Positions 51,339 through 63,756 of a stretch of 64,000 nucleotides of DNA are shown in pieces (positions within the stretch are counted from its first letter, which is position 1; each line of letters begins with the position of its first letter). The stretch lies in assembly GCA_965140555.1 (NCBI GenBank), contig OZ223259.1:868001-932000 (forward strand). The letters run 5' to 3'. Source of the DNA: UBA1351 sp965140555 (GTDB lineage Bacteria; Bacillota; Clostridia; Lachnospirales; Vallitaleaceae). The position numbers were made by a program, and so were the translations under genes. Under the pieces are notes generated by a model, which made no database searches, was not told where the DNA came from, and saw only the letters and a program-made list of their open reading frames with translations.

Positions 51339-52838
51339 TTAATAATTATTCAAAATGTTCTTAGACAATTTATTTGCATATTCATCATTACTCTTTGTAT
51401 CCACAAATACCTTAAGCATACTATCAATGACATCTTCTGCCCGCATATTCGCTGATACTTTTCTTAACTTGGTAACGGCTTCCATTTCTATATCTGTATA
51501 GAGAAGATCATCACGACGAGTCCCTGATTTACCGACATCAATAGCCGGGAATATTCTCTTCTCTTGAAGTTTTCTATCCAATGCCAATTCCATATTACCC
51601 GTTCCTTTAAATTCTTCAAATATGACATCATCCATCTTACTTCCGGTGTCAACCAATGCAGTGGCAAGAATCGTCAATGAACCACCTTCCTCAATATTAC
51701 GAGCTGCACCAAAAAACTTCTTAGGCATATAAAGAGCCGCCGGATCCAAACCACCGGATAAGGTTCGGCCACTTGGAGGAATAATTAAATTATAAGCTCT
51801 TGAAAGACGTGTAATACTATCTAATAAGATAACTAAATCTTTTTTCTGCTCTACCATACGTTTTGCACGTGCCAGTACCATCTCTGCCACACGTTTATGG
51901 TGTTCCGGTAATTCATCAAACGTTGAATGAACAACCTCTACATTTGCCCCACGTATAGAACGACGAATATCTGTAACCTCTTCTGGTCGTTCATCAATAA
52001 GTAAAACAATAAGTCCGACATCGGGATGATTATTAGTAATGGCATTAGCAACTTTCTTAAGGAGCGTCGTTTTACCTGCTTTAGGAGGCGATACAATCAT
52101 ACCCCGTTGCCCTTTACCAATCGGAGCAATAAAATCCATTAATCTTATGGCATAATCATCAGATGCTGTATTTAAATTTATACGCTCATTCGGAAAGATA
52201 GGTGTAAGTTCTTCGAATTTAGGACGATTAGCTGCTTGTGTTGGTTCATCACCATTTACTGCCTTGACGTATAATAACGCTCTGAATTTCTCTTTTTCCT
52301 TGGGTACACGAATGTTTCCGATAATGTAATCTCCTGTACGAAGACCAAATCGACGTATTTGGGATGGTGATACATACACGTCATCTTCACCCGGCATATA
52401 GTTTTCACTTCGAATAAATCCAAAGCCATCCGGTAAAACTTCTAGTATACCTGTTGCAAGTTCACCACTATCTAGAGCATTGGCAGATTGATCTTTAGCC
52501 TTATTTTGGTCATTCTCTTGACTCTCTTCATTTTTCTTGGCTTGCTGGATTTGTTTATTTGAATCAGATGCTTGTTGTGTTTTCTCTTCTTTTCTCTTCT
52601 TCTCATTCATTTGAGAAATTTCTGTATAATTTAACTCACGTGTTTCATATTCCCTTGTTGACTTACGATTCTGCTTTTTCTTCTCATCTTCAATCTGTTT
52701 CTCTTCATTTTTCTTATCAATTTCCGCCAACAGTTGAACCAATTCCGCTTTTTTGAATTTTTTGGCATCAACTATGCCTAATTCCGTTGCCATTTCACGA
52801 AGCTGGGCAACTTTCATTTTCGAATACTCTGTTTTCAA
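51339..52838 (-). CDS. rho: transcription termination factor Rho
   Basis: 499 residues; TTG start with AGGAGG seven bases upstream. The N-terminal Rho_N helix bundle (~3-40; MKVAQLREMATELGI) is followed by a Lys/Glu/Gln-rich insertion (~42-125) absent from short Rho proteins, then the cold-shock-like RNA-binding domain (~128-195; GFGFIRSENYMPGEDDVYV). The RecA-like ATPase has P-loop SPPKAGKTTLLKK (~252-262), DERPEEVTDIRRS, VILLDSITRLSRAYN and the R-loop region EGGSLTILATALVDTGSKMDD. It terminates transcription at rut sites. Insertions of this kind occur in other Firmicutes and actinobacteria. Confidence 0.96.
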   Translation of the reverse strand: MKTEYSKMKVAQLREMATELGIVDAKKFKKAELVQLLAEIDKKNEEKQIEDEKKKQNRKSTREYETRELNYTEISQMNEKKRKEEKTQQASDSNKQIQQAKKNEESQENDQNKAKDQSANALDSGELATGILEVLPDGFGFIRSENYMPGEDDVYVSPSQIRRFGLRTGDYIIGNIRVPKEKEKFRALLYVKAVNGDEPTQAANRPKFEELTPIFPNERINLNTASDDYAIRLMDFIAPIGKGQRGMIVSPPKAGKTTLLKKVANAITNNHPDVGLIVLLIDERPEEVTDIRRSIRGANVEVVHSTFDELPEHHKRVAEMVLARAKRMVEQKKDLVILLDSITRLSRAYNLIIPPSGRTLSGGLDPAALYMPKKFFGAARNIEEGGSLTILATALVDTGSKMDDVIFEEFKGTGNMELALDRKLQEKRIFPAIDVGKSGTRRDDLLYTDIEMEAVTKLRKVSANMRAEDVIDSMLKVFVDTKSNDEYANKLSKNILNNY

Positions 52839-53281
52839 AATTTTTCCTCCTAATAATTACCAATGCATTGCATCAGCATATTCGTTGTTCTTCAATACAT
52901 TATGATTTATATGTACGCATATATCTAGAATAGAAAATAATCCAGAATCTCTATTCTTGACACTTTTTTTCTAATTCAACTTTGGGAACTTATGTAGTCC
53001 GGATATAGCATTGGACGTTAAGACGTATATGTTGGATGGGGAATTTCTGTCAAAAAATCCACATATGGTTACATGCAAATTTATAAGAAAAGTCCTAAGA
53101 CTTTCCTTTCTGCTGCATCCAATAAATGGTAATGTACATCATAAATGATTACACATATTATATCATATAATTCTTAACATTCAATGCTTTTTCAGATTTT
53201 TTCAAGAATTTTTAATATCCGCGACTATTTTTACATTATTAACCGTTGCATTACATTATTTTCTCTATTTTATTACAATTT
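52839..53281. other. intergenic region upstream of rho
   Basis: 443 bases between the mgtE stop and the rho start, probably the rho leader. A short stem AAAGTC-CTAA-GACTTT (53089-53104) may end mgtE transcription on the minus strand; its T-tract is imperfect. No gene or known RNA was recognised. Rho genes are often autoregulated through their leaders, but no element can be pointed to here. Confidence 0.4.
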
Positions 53282-54631
53282 TTATCCTAAAAAGATATAG
53301 GTTGCAATTGTAAAGAAAATCAAAAGTGTCGTTGCATCGGTAATTGTTGTAATAAGAGGACTTGCCATGATTGCCGGATCCAGCTTCATTTTCTTTGCAA
53401 TGATCGGCAATATCCCCCCCATCAAGGCAGCCATCATCGTCGTTCCTATCAAGGTCGTTCCAACAGTTATCGCAAGTTTCATATCTTGATTGAAAACCAT
53501 GATTCGTATAAAATTCAAAACGCCAAGCGTTAAACCAACCAAAAAGCCAACACGTATTTCTTTCCAAATTACTTTTAACAAATCATCAAACCCAATATCC
53601 CCTAATGTTAATCCACGAATAACAAGAGCTGATGATTGTCCACCGGCATTACCTCCTGTACTCATAAGCATAGGCATCACACCAACCAAAATAGTAAATT
53701 GAGCTGTTAGCGCACTATTATTGTCCGTAATCAACTGAGAAATAGTTGCACTAAACATAAGAATAACTAACCATACGATTCGCTTTCTAGCTAACTCTAT
53801 AGGTTTCATATTCATGTATTCATCATCCGATGGTTCCATTGCTGCCATAATTTGAAAATCTTCTGTTGTTTCTTCTTCAATAACATCGACAATATCATCT
53901 ATGGTTATTATACCCACGAGTCTATTTTCGTAATCGACAACAGGTAATGAAAGAATATCGTATTTTTTAAACAATTCTGCAATTTCTTCTTGGTCATCAT
54001 GTGTACTCACTCGAATAACATCTTGTGTCATAATAGATTCTAGCAATGCATCATCTGCACTTAATACCAATGTTTTCAATGAAACAATGCCTTCGAGTTC
54101 ACGTCTAGGACCTATTACATAATTCGTATAAATTGTTTCCTTGCCGATTCCAACTTCACGAATGCGTTGCATTGCTTCCCGAGCCGTCATCGATTTCTTT
54201 AAATCGACAAACTCTATCGTCATCAAACTTCCTGCTGTATCTTCTGGATACATGAGAAATTGATTGATAAGTTTACGTTCCTGCTGTGTACTATTGTTTA
54301 ATATCTTTTTGACAATACTCGCAGGCATTTCTTCTAATAAATCTATCATGTCATCAAAATATAACTCATCAATAATCTGTTCCAATTCAAATTCACTTAC
54401 TAACGCTATCATTTCGGTTTGTTTATCAATTTCCATTAATGGAAATACTTCTGATGCTTTATCTTTTGGCAGTAAACGATATACAATTAATCCGTCCTTA
54501 GCCGGAATTTCATCAATAACTTCTGCAATATCAGCCGGCATTAGCTCCGGAAGATATGCTTTAAGCTCTGCATAACGTTTTTCTTCTACCAAGGTTAATA
54601 AAAAGTCGAGTGTAATTGTTGTAATTTCCAT
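53282..54631 (-). CDS. mgtE: magnesium transporter MgtE
   Basis: 449 residues. The N-terminal superhelical domain (1-~125; LVEEKRYAELKAYLPELMPADIAEVIDEI) and a CBS pair (~135-255; the second ends VGIITIDDIVDVIEEE) act as cytosolic Mg2+ sensors. A plug helix follows, then five membrane helices (~285-449) containing the pore motif PMLMSTGGNAGGQSS and PIIAKKMKLDPAIMASPL with the ion-binding Asp. It imports Mg2+. It is preceded by a 21-codon ORF whose stop codon abuts the AAGGAGG site, so translation is probably coupled to the leader. Confidence 0.95.
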   Translation of the reverse strand: MEITTITLDFLLTLVEEKRYAELKAYLPELMPADIAEVIDEIPAKDGLIVYRLLPKDKASEVFPLMEIDKQTEMIALVSEFELEQIIDELYFDDMIDLLEEMPASIVKKILNNSTQQERKLINQFLMYPEDTAGSLMTIEFVDLKKSMTAREAMQRIREVGIGKETIYTNYVIGPRRELEGIVSLKTLVLSADDALLESIMTQDVIRVSTHDDQEEIAELFKKYDILSLPVVDYENRLVGIITIDDIVDVIEEETTEDFQIMAAMEPSDDEYMNMKPIELARKRIVWLVILMFSATISQLITDNNSALTAQFTILVGVMPMLMSTGGNAGGQSSALVIRGLTLGDIGFDDLLKVIWKEIRVGFLVGLTLGVLNFIRIMVFNQDMKLAITVGTTLIGTTMMAALMGGILPIIAKKMKLDPAIMASPLITTITDATTLLIFFTIATYIFLG

Positions 54632-54641
54632 GGCAACCTCC

Positions 54642-54707
54642 TTATGATGCTACCACTAAAATGGTAGCAATGTTGTAATTTTTCTGCTGATGCGGGGAAG
54701 ATTCCAT
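54642..54707 (-). CDS. 21-codon leader ORF directly upstream of mgtE
   Basis: Starts ATG at 54707 with AAAGGAG (54715-54721) seven bases upstream. It encodes MESSPHQQKNYNIATILVVA plus a final Ser and stops with a TAA that is immediately followed by the mgtE AGGAGG site. The coding bases for A-T-I-L-V-V-A form a stem (GCTACCA against TGGTAGC). A ribosome on this ORF would run into the mgtE ribosome binding site, so a regulatory leader or coupling role is likely. It could also be a tiny membrane peptide. Confidence 0.5.
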   Translation of the reverse strand: MESSPHQQKNYNIATILVVAS

Positions 54708-54749
54708 ACTACCACTCCTTTCCAACTATATTACATATTTATTTGACTG

Positions 54750-56216
54750 TTATGATGCATCTACTATCTTATTATAGAAAACATGCTTTAATAATTCCAA
54801 ATGTTCTGTATTCACTTTTCTTCCTATAAATGATCGATGCACTTCCTGAACAAAACGAATAAAGGCATCTTTCTGTAACTCATAAGATTCAAAGGCAGCA
54901 TCTGTGGCTTGTTCCGGTGTCAGAGCAAGACAAATAATGTTATCAAATGCTTCCTTTCCCCCCATATTCTCTAGAAATTCATGTTCTCTATTATACGCTC
55001 CTGAATCATAATACCATATTATAGCTTCAGACAAAAGTAAATTTTCACCTTTTAATAGATGGTATATATTGACGGCATCCAAATCAGCTGCATAATCAGA
55101 AAACATAAAATGAGAGACTTGATTTGTACCAATTAGTGCTTCAATATCATCCTCTTCGTAAGATGATGCCAAATCTAAATCAAATTCTAAACTTATTAAA
55201 TCACCAGCCCATCCAGCCATTTGGTTTAGTATAAAATCCAATCCATTTGTCATATCATTCATTTCACGTTCATGATACATGGCGTCTAATGTTCCCATTA
55301 AGTGTTTCATATCTATAAGATTATCGCTATAAGTGTCTTGAACCGGCACATTTTTAAGCTGATCTGATAATTCTATAATTAAGAATTGCAATTCAGATAA
55401 ATTATCCGGATTAAGTGTTTTATATGTATTAAACTGTCTGAAACTTTTTGTAGGGGTGCCTGTAGCAAGTTGCCAAAACAGACCCTCATTACCACCTATA
55501 TAGGGAGTATAGTTAGGGTAATGTAACAATGTGATGACAAACTTATTAACATCATATATAGATGTGGTAACTTCAAGGTCATTCACAAGCATTACCAATC
55601 CTGTAACCCCTTGTATGTAGCTATCCATAGTCATATACCCCGTTTGCGTATATTCCTCAATAGATGCCAAATAATCTTTTACTTGTTGTTGATGTTCTTC
55701 AACTCTATCTATGTCATTTTGACTTTGCGTTCCTTGATTCATGTACATCGTTAATTCCGTTTGTGACATATAATCGTCCATATCCAGGGAATGCTCTTTT
55801 GGTTTTAACAAGCCTTTATCTAAAAGCTTTAATACCGATGCTCTTTGCCCTAAAGGCAATAATCCATAATCACTGTATTGACGACGTTGATTAAATTGTT
55901 GAATCGTCAAAGGTTCACTATTTAAATTTAGTAATATAGACATAAAATACGCATAATCTAGTGTATTCAAGGGTTGGTCTTGTGCTCCGTCTACAAAGTA
56001 ATTATTTAATTGTTTTACACTGGATTCATCGGTGATATAATATGCATTAAATTCATCTATAAATTGAGCATATGTTGCTACATAAGATTCTGTTGAGTAT
56101 AACTCAAAGGGGATCTCATCTTCTTGTATATCCGTTATTGTCATACTTCCCATTCGTATTGCAATGATTAAAACTACCAATACAATAATACTAGTAGTTA
56201 ACCCTTTTTTTTGCAT
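54750..56216 (-). CDS. membrane-anchored extracytoplasmic protein of unknown function
   Basis: 488 residues, not recognised. The N-terminal Lys-rich start plus hydrophobic segment (~8-27, SIIVLVVLIIAIRMG) looks like a membrane anchor or uncleaved signal; no lipobox Cys. The remainder is hydrophilic, acidic, rich in Tyr/Asp/Gln and mostly helical, without Cys, repeats or evident catalytic motif. A stretch LDYAYFMSILLNL and LDMDDYMSQTELTMYMNQG resembles SLH-like or alpha-solenoid helices, weakly. It is followed 118 bases later by the mgtE leader and gene, and the gap contains no clear terminator, so co-transcription is possible. A sensor or surface role would be a guess. Confidence 0.6.
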   Translation of the reverse strand: MQKKGLTTSIIVLVVLIIAIRMGSMTITDIQEDEIPFELYSTESYVATYAQFIDEFNAYYITDESSVKQLNNYFVDGAQDQPLNTLDYAYFMSILLNLNSEPLTIQQFNQRRQYSDYGLLPLGQRASVLKLLDKGLLKPKEHSLDMDDYMSQTELTMYMNQGTQSQNDIDRVEEHQQQVKDYLASIEEYTQTGYMTMDSYIQGVTGLVMLVNDLEVTTSIYDVNKFVITLLHYPNYTPYIGGNEGLFWQLATGTPTKSFRQFNTYKTLNPDNLSELQFLIIELSDQLKNVPVQDTYSDNLIDMKHLMGTLDAMYHEREMNDMTNGLDFILNQMAGWAGDLISLEFDLDLASSYEEDDIEALIGTNQVSHFMFSDYAADLDAVNIYHLLKGENLLLSEAIIWYYDSGAYNREHEFLENMGGKEAFDNIICLALTPEQATDAAFESYELQKDAFIRFVQEVHRSFIGRKVNTEHLELLKHVFYNKIVDAS

Positions 56217-56393
56217 AAAATCACGCTCCCTATTTCCTAGACATTTTTATTTCTATTATACCACAGTAATAATAAATACAAAATTCAGCCATAAGTCTTG
56301 TTTTCAGAAGCTTCATTTATTTCACAAGCACTCTATACGCTTTAATACAGGAAGAGTGGCTTCAGCATAACAACTTTTTTGATAGTTCAAAAC

Positions 56394-56419
56394 AAAAAAA
56401 GCCTGTATAAACAGGCTTT
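56394..56419 (-). terminator. intrinsic terminator of the rRNA-tRNA operon
   Basis: AAAGCCTGT and ACAGGCTTT form a 9-bp stem followed by seven T residues on the minus strand, three bases after the last tRNA-Arg. Confidence 0.9.
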
Positions 56420-56421
56420 AA

Positions 56422-56495
56422 CGTGCGCAGAAGGATTTGAACCCTCGGCCTTCTGGTCCGTAGCCAGACGCTCTATCCAGCTGAGCTATGCACAC
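56422..56495 (-). tRNA. tRNA-Arg (ACG), copy 2
   Basis: 74 nt, cloverleaf complete; anticodon ACG in CTACGGA. Acceptor GTGTGCA/TGCGCAC with one G-U pair, discriminator G. CCA not encoded. Same sequence as the copy at 56634. Confidence 0.95.
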
Positions 56496-56505
56496 TTATC
56501 AAGTA

Positions 56506-56589
56506 TGCCCGAGATCGGAGTCGAACCGATACGATGTCACCACCGCAGGATTTTGAATCCTGTGCGTCTGCCAATTCCGCCACTCGGGC
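56506..56589 (-). tRNA. tRNA-Leu (CAA)
   Basis: 84 nt with a long variable arm; anticodon loop TTCAAAA gives CAA. Acceptor GCCCGAG/CTCGGGC, discriminator A. It is paired with tRNA-Arg in a duplicated block. Confidence 0.95.
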
Positions 56590-56633
56590 ATATATACAAT
56601 ATTAATTTTTTATAAAGAAGCTTTAGCTTCCAA

Positions 56634-56707
56634 CGTGCGCAGAAGGATTTGAACCCTCGGCCTTCTGGTCCGTAGCCAGACGCTCTATCCAGCTGAGCTA
56701 TGCACAC
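56634..56707 (-). tRNA. tRNA-Arg (ACG), copy 1
   Basis: 74 nt, same sequence as the copy 212 bases downstream. Followed on the minus strand by a small hairpin (GAAGC-TTTA-GCTTC, 56617-56630) and a short T tract, a decayed counterpart of the final terminator. Confidence 0.95.
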
Positions 56708-56717
56708 TTATTAAGTA

Positions 56718-56801
56718 TGCCCGAGACCGGAGTCGAACCGGTACGATTGTTACATCGCAGGATTTTAAGTCCTGTGCGTCTGCCAATTCCGCCACTCGGG
56801 C
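56718..56801 (-). tRNA. tRNA-Leu (UAA)
   Basis: 84 nt, anticodon loop CTTAAAA gives TAA. Acceptor and D arm are the same as the tRNA-Leu(CAA) 212 bases downstream; anticodon, T stem and variable arm differ. Confidence 0.95.
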
Positions 56802-56849
56802 ATATGTAATTCATTCTCAATCATCTTAACTGGATATAAGTTAATTGAA

Positions 56850-56922
56850 TGGGCGCAACAGGGCTCGAACCTGTGACCCCCTGCTTGTAAGGCAGGTGCT
56901 CTCCCAGCTGAGCTATGCGCCC
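56850..56922 (-). tRNA. tRNA-Val (UAC)
   Basis: 73 nt, anticodon loop CTTACAA gives TAC. Acceptor GGGCGCA/TGCGCCC, discriminator A. Confidence 0.95.
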
Positions 56923-56971
56923 TGGGATTATTTAATTTGTACATTCATCATCGTGTAGAAAAATCTACAAG

Positions 56972-57045
<74 letters not shown>

Positions 57046-57066
57046 AAACAATTAATTTAAGTCTAA

Positions 57067-57140
57067 TGGGCCATCAGGGACTCGAACCCCGGACAATCCG
57101 GTTATGAGCCGGATGCTCTAACCAACTGAGCTAATGGCCC
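57067..57140 (-). tRNA. tRNA with CAU anticodon (elongator Met or Ile2)
   Basis: 74 nt, anticodon loop CTCATAA gives CAT. Acceptor GGGCCAT/ATGGCCC, discriminator A. The paired first acceptor base pair rules out initiator tRNA. Elongator Met versus lysidine-modified tRNA-Ile cannot be told by eye. Confidence 0.9.
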
Positions 57141-57172
57141 TCATTAGTTTATAAAAACTATTAGGTCACAAA

Positions 57173-57228
<56 letters not shown>

Positions 57229-57245
<17 letters not shown>

Positions 57246-57427
57246 GTAGGTTATGTATTGCTTTGGCAGAGCCTGCTCTGCCCGCGTGTGCGTTCGTACC
57301 TCACTTCACTGATTGAATTGAGCCACGTCGGCGTAGGTTATATATTGCTTGGCAGCGTTTGCTCTGCTCGCGTGTGCGTTCGTACCTCACTTCACTGATT
57401 GAATTGAGCTACGTCGGCGTAGGTTAT
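57229..57427. repeat. tandem repeats carrying tRNA-Thr 5' fragments
   Basis: The first 17 bases of tRNA-Thr together with ~70 bases of upstream DNA are repeated with periods of 87 and 86 bp: starts at 57229, 57316 and 57402 (partial). Only the first is part of a complete tRNA. The unit also contains a small palindrome GGCAGAGC-CT-GCTCTGCC that resembles tRNA D-arm sequence in both orientations. Confidence 0.8.
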
Positions 57428-57455
57428 TCACTATTTTTATCTATTAAAAGACAAA

Positions 57456-57527
57456 TGACCCGTAGGGGAATCGAACCCCTGTTACCGCCGTGAAAGGGCG
57501 GTGTCTTAACCGCTTGACCAACGGGCC
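57456..57527 (-). tRNA. tRNA-Glu (UUC)
   Basis: 72 nt, anticodon loop CTTTCAC gives TTC. Acceptor GGCCCGT/ACGGGTC, discriminator A. Confidence 0.95.
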
Positions 57528-57595
57528 ATATCTATATTGAAAGTGCAAACTTTCATTATGACATAAGTAAAACAACCCATCGGATTGTTTTATAG

Positions 57596-57667
57596 CTCCC
57601 CAAGTTGGACTCGAACCAACAACCCCTCGGTTAACAGCCGAGTGCTCTACCATTGAGCTATTGAGGA
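57596..57667 (-). tRNA. tRNA-Asn (GUU)
   Basis: 72 nt, anticodon loop CTGTTAA gives GTT. Acceptor TCCTCAA/TTGGGGA, discriminator G. First tRNA after 23S rRNA. Confidence 0.95.
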
Positions 57668-57680
57668 TCACTTTACTAAT

Positions 57681-57708
57681 GGTATAATACTTACATATCG
57701 TTTGTCAA
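57681..57708 (-). promoter_or_regulatory. internal promoter for the tRNA cluster
   Basis: On the minus strand TTGACA (57703-57708), 16 bases, TATACC (57681-57686), about 14 bases before tRNA-Asn. It would allow the tRNAs to be transcribed apart from the rRNAs. Confidence 0.5.
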
Positions 57709-57769
57709 CCTATTTTTTAACCAATTCCTATACACAATTCTATTAAAACTCTTAAACAAACTCTCTTGT

Positions 57770-60662
<2,893 letters not shown>

Positions 60663-60873
60663 TCGTTTGCTTAAGAGTTTAATACAATTGTGTATGCTCT
60701 TTGGTTCTTTCAAAATACCTTTTTTCAAAAGTATTTTTATCTATAAAATAAATTAAATTTATTTTTGGATTAGGTTTGAATATGTTCAATCATGACCTGG
60801 TTGGATCATTCTTTACTGATATTCACGACTTTTCGATATGTAGTTATCAATGTTCTATATGGTCATTTCGACC

Positions 60874-60905
60874 GGACAATTACATGCTTATAAAGCGTAA
60901 TGTCC
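60874..60905 (-). other. stem just after tRNA-Ala in the 23S spacer
   Basis: GGACA-TTAC-GC pairs with GC-GTAA-TGTCC around a short AT loop, probably a processing signal in the spacer (60663-60907) between tRNA-Ala and 23S. No other gene is seen in that spacer. Confidence 0.45.
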
Positions 60906-60907
60906 AG

Positions 60908-60980
60908 TGGAGATAAGGAGATTCGAACTCCTGACCCCCTGCTTGCAAGGCAGGTGCTCTCCCAACTGAGCTATACCCCC
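60908..60980 (-). tRNA. tRNA-Ala (UGC)
   Basis: 73 nt, anticodon loop CTTGCAA gives TGC. Acceptor GGGGGTA/TATCTCC, with two G-U pairs, discriminator A. Between 5S/tRNA-Ile and 23S. Confidence 0.95.
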
Positions 60981-60998
60981 ATACACAGTGTTATAGAG

Positions 60999-61072
<74 letters not shown>

Positions 61073-61150
61073 CTATTAAATAGGTTTAACTCGTAACATT
61101 GTGATGAATTATATATAATGACAATAAATGTCATATTTACTTAATAAAAA

Positions 61151-61264
61151 GGCAGCCACCTACTCTCCCGGGCCGTTACCAGCCAAGTACCATCGGCCGT
61201 CCAAGGCTTAACCATCGTGTTCGGTATGGGTACGGGTGTTTCCCTAGGACGCATCGCCACCTAA
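61151..61264 (-). rRNA. 5S ribosomal RNA
   Basis: About 114 nt; complement reads GGTGGCGATGCG near the 5' end, then ACACCCGTACCCATACCGAACACG, shown here in parts: ACACCCG, CCATACCGAACACG, and ends GAGAGTAGGTGGCTGCC. It lies between 16S and the Ile/Ala tRNAs instead of after 23S. Confidence 0.93.
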
Positions 61265-61286
61265 AATTTTTCCGCAGGAAAAATTT
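61264..61286 (-). other. perfect hairpin at the 5S 5' end
   Basis: AAATTTTTCC-GCA-GGAAAAATTT, a 10-bp stem immediately upstream of 5S. Further stems in the 16S-5S spacer include CTTCGAGA (61408-61415) with TCTCGAAG (61453-61460). Probably RNase processing structures. Confidence 0.5.
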
Positions 61287-61504
61287 AATCGCTCACCGGT
61301 AAGTTTTTCTCGTAGAGAAACACTGTAAGGTGACGTTTCCTTTTCCTTGCTAGGTGTTGTTATAGAGTTTTAACAACTCAATCGTAAAGTAATCTCAAAA
61401 CCTGTTTCTTCGAGATAAGTTCGCCTTTCGACTCATTTCTTTTACTTCGATGTCTCGAAGGCAGTCTTGCTGCTTTTATCATCAACCCTCAGGTTGTGAT
61501 TCTT

Positions 61505-63038
<1,534 letters not shown>

Positions 63039-63167
63039 AAAGTTTAATCTCTCGCTTGAAACACTAGCATTTTGCTAATTTAAAGTTCTTATCCATAACC
63101 GTAGTTACTTCAAAGGAATTAAAGGTATATGAGTTTACTTCACGATTCAATTATCAAATGTTCTTGC

Positions 63168-63185
63168 GTAAACACTGATGTTTAC
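63168..63185. promoter_or_regulatory. inverted repeat in the rRNA leader
   Basis: GTAAACA-CTGA-TGTTTAC, perfect 7-bp arms, lies in the ~200-base leader between the rRNA promoter and 16S. It may belong to the leader processing or antitermination structure. Confidence 0.4.
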
Positions 63186-63236
63186 TGGTTTTGTTGACAT
63201 TCCAGTGTGTTACTTACTGTTTTGTCAGCGAAAATT

Positions 63237-63265
63237 ATTATATCATTTTCAACCGTTTCTGTCAA
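63237..63265 (-). promoter_or_regulatory. consensus promoter of the rRNA operon
   Basis: Perfect TTGACA (63260-63265), 17-base spacer, perfect TATAAT (63237-63242) on the minus strand, about 200 bases upstream of 16S. All twelve consensus positions match. Confidence 0.9.
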
Positions 63266-63315
63266 CAACTTTTTTCTTTTTTTATTATCATCCGCCTTCA
63301 GTAAGAAACAATAAA

Positions 63316-63404
63316 CGGAGAAGGAGGGATTTGAACCCTCGCGCCGCTATTAACGACCTACTCACTTTCCAGGCGAGCCCCTTCAGCCACTTGGGTACTT
63401 CTCC
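63316..63404 (-). tRNA. tRNA-Ser (GGA)
   Basis: 89 nt with long variable arm; anticodon loop CTGGAAA gives GGA. Acceptor GGAGAAG/CTTCTCC, discriminator G. Confidence 0.95.
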
Positions 63405-63460
63405 CAATTGCTAATTACGAGCCAATGATGATACGTCACAACGAACAAGTTCATTGCTAA

Positions 63461-63546
63461 CGGAGAAGGTGGGATTCGAACCCACGGCCCCTTTCGGAGT
63501 CACTGGTTTTCAAGACCAGCTCCTTAAACCACTCGGACACCTCTCC
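63461..63546 (-). tRNA. tRNA-Ser (UGA)
   Basis: 86 nt with long variable arm; anticodon loop CTTGAAA gives TGA. Acceptor GGAGAGG/CCTTCTCC-side paired, discriminator G. Confidence 0.95.
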
Positions 63547-63576
63547 AGATGTTTTTTTCGTTTTTGGCGCTTATAT

Positions 63577-63605
63577 AAGATATCACATTCAAGTTTATCT
63601 GTCAA
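63577..63605 (-). promoter_or_regulatory. promoter of the tRNA-Ser pair
   Basis: TTGACA (63600-63605), 17 bases, TATCTT (63577-63582) on the minus strand, ~30 bases before tRNA-Ser(UGA). Confidence 0.6.
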
Positions 63606-63698
63606 GCACTTTTTCATCATTTTTTTGATTGTAAATGTTCATCTTCAACTGAGCTAAACGTTGTCAGTTCTTCGTTGTTGCCATCAGCAACGAAAAAT

Positions 63699-63728
63699 AT
63701 AATACCATAATTCCAAACACCTTGTCAA
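63699..63728 (-). promoter_or_regulatory. second upstream promoter of the tRNA-Ser pair
   Basis: TTGACA (63723-63728), 18 bases, TATTAT (63699-63704) on the minus strand, just downstream of the ispD stop. A stem TTCGTTG...CAACGAA follows the expected start. Tandem promoters are common for stable RNA. Confidence 0.55.
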
Positions 63729-63756
63729 CAGTTTTTGTGAAATAAATTATAATTCT

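Noticed and set aside
54632..54749. Possible M-box magnesium riboswitch upstream of mgtE
   Set aside because: The gap is only 118 bases, too short for an M-box, and it is occupied by the leader ORF.
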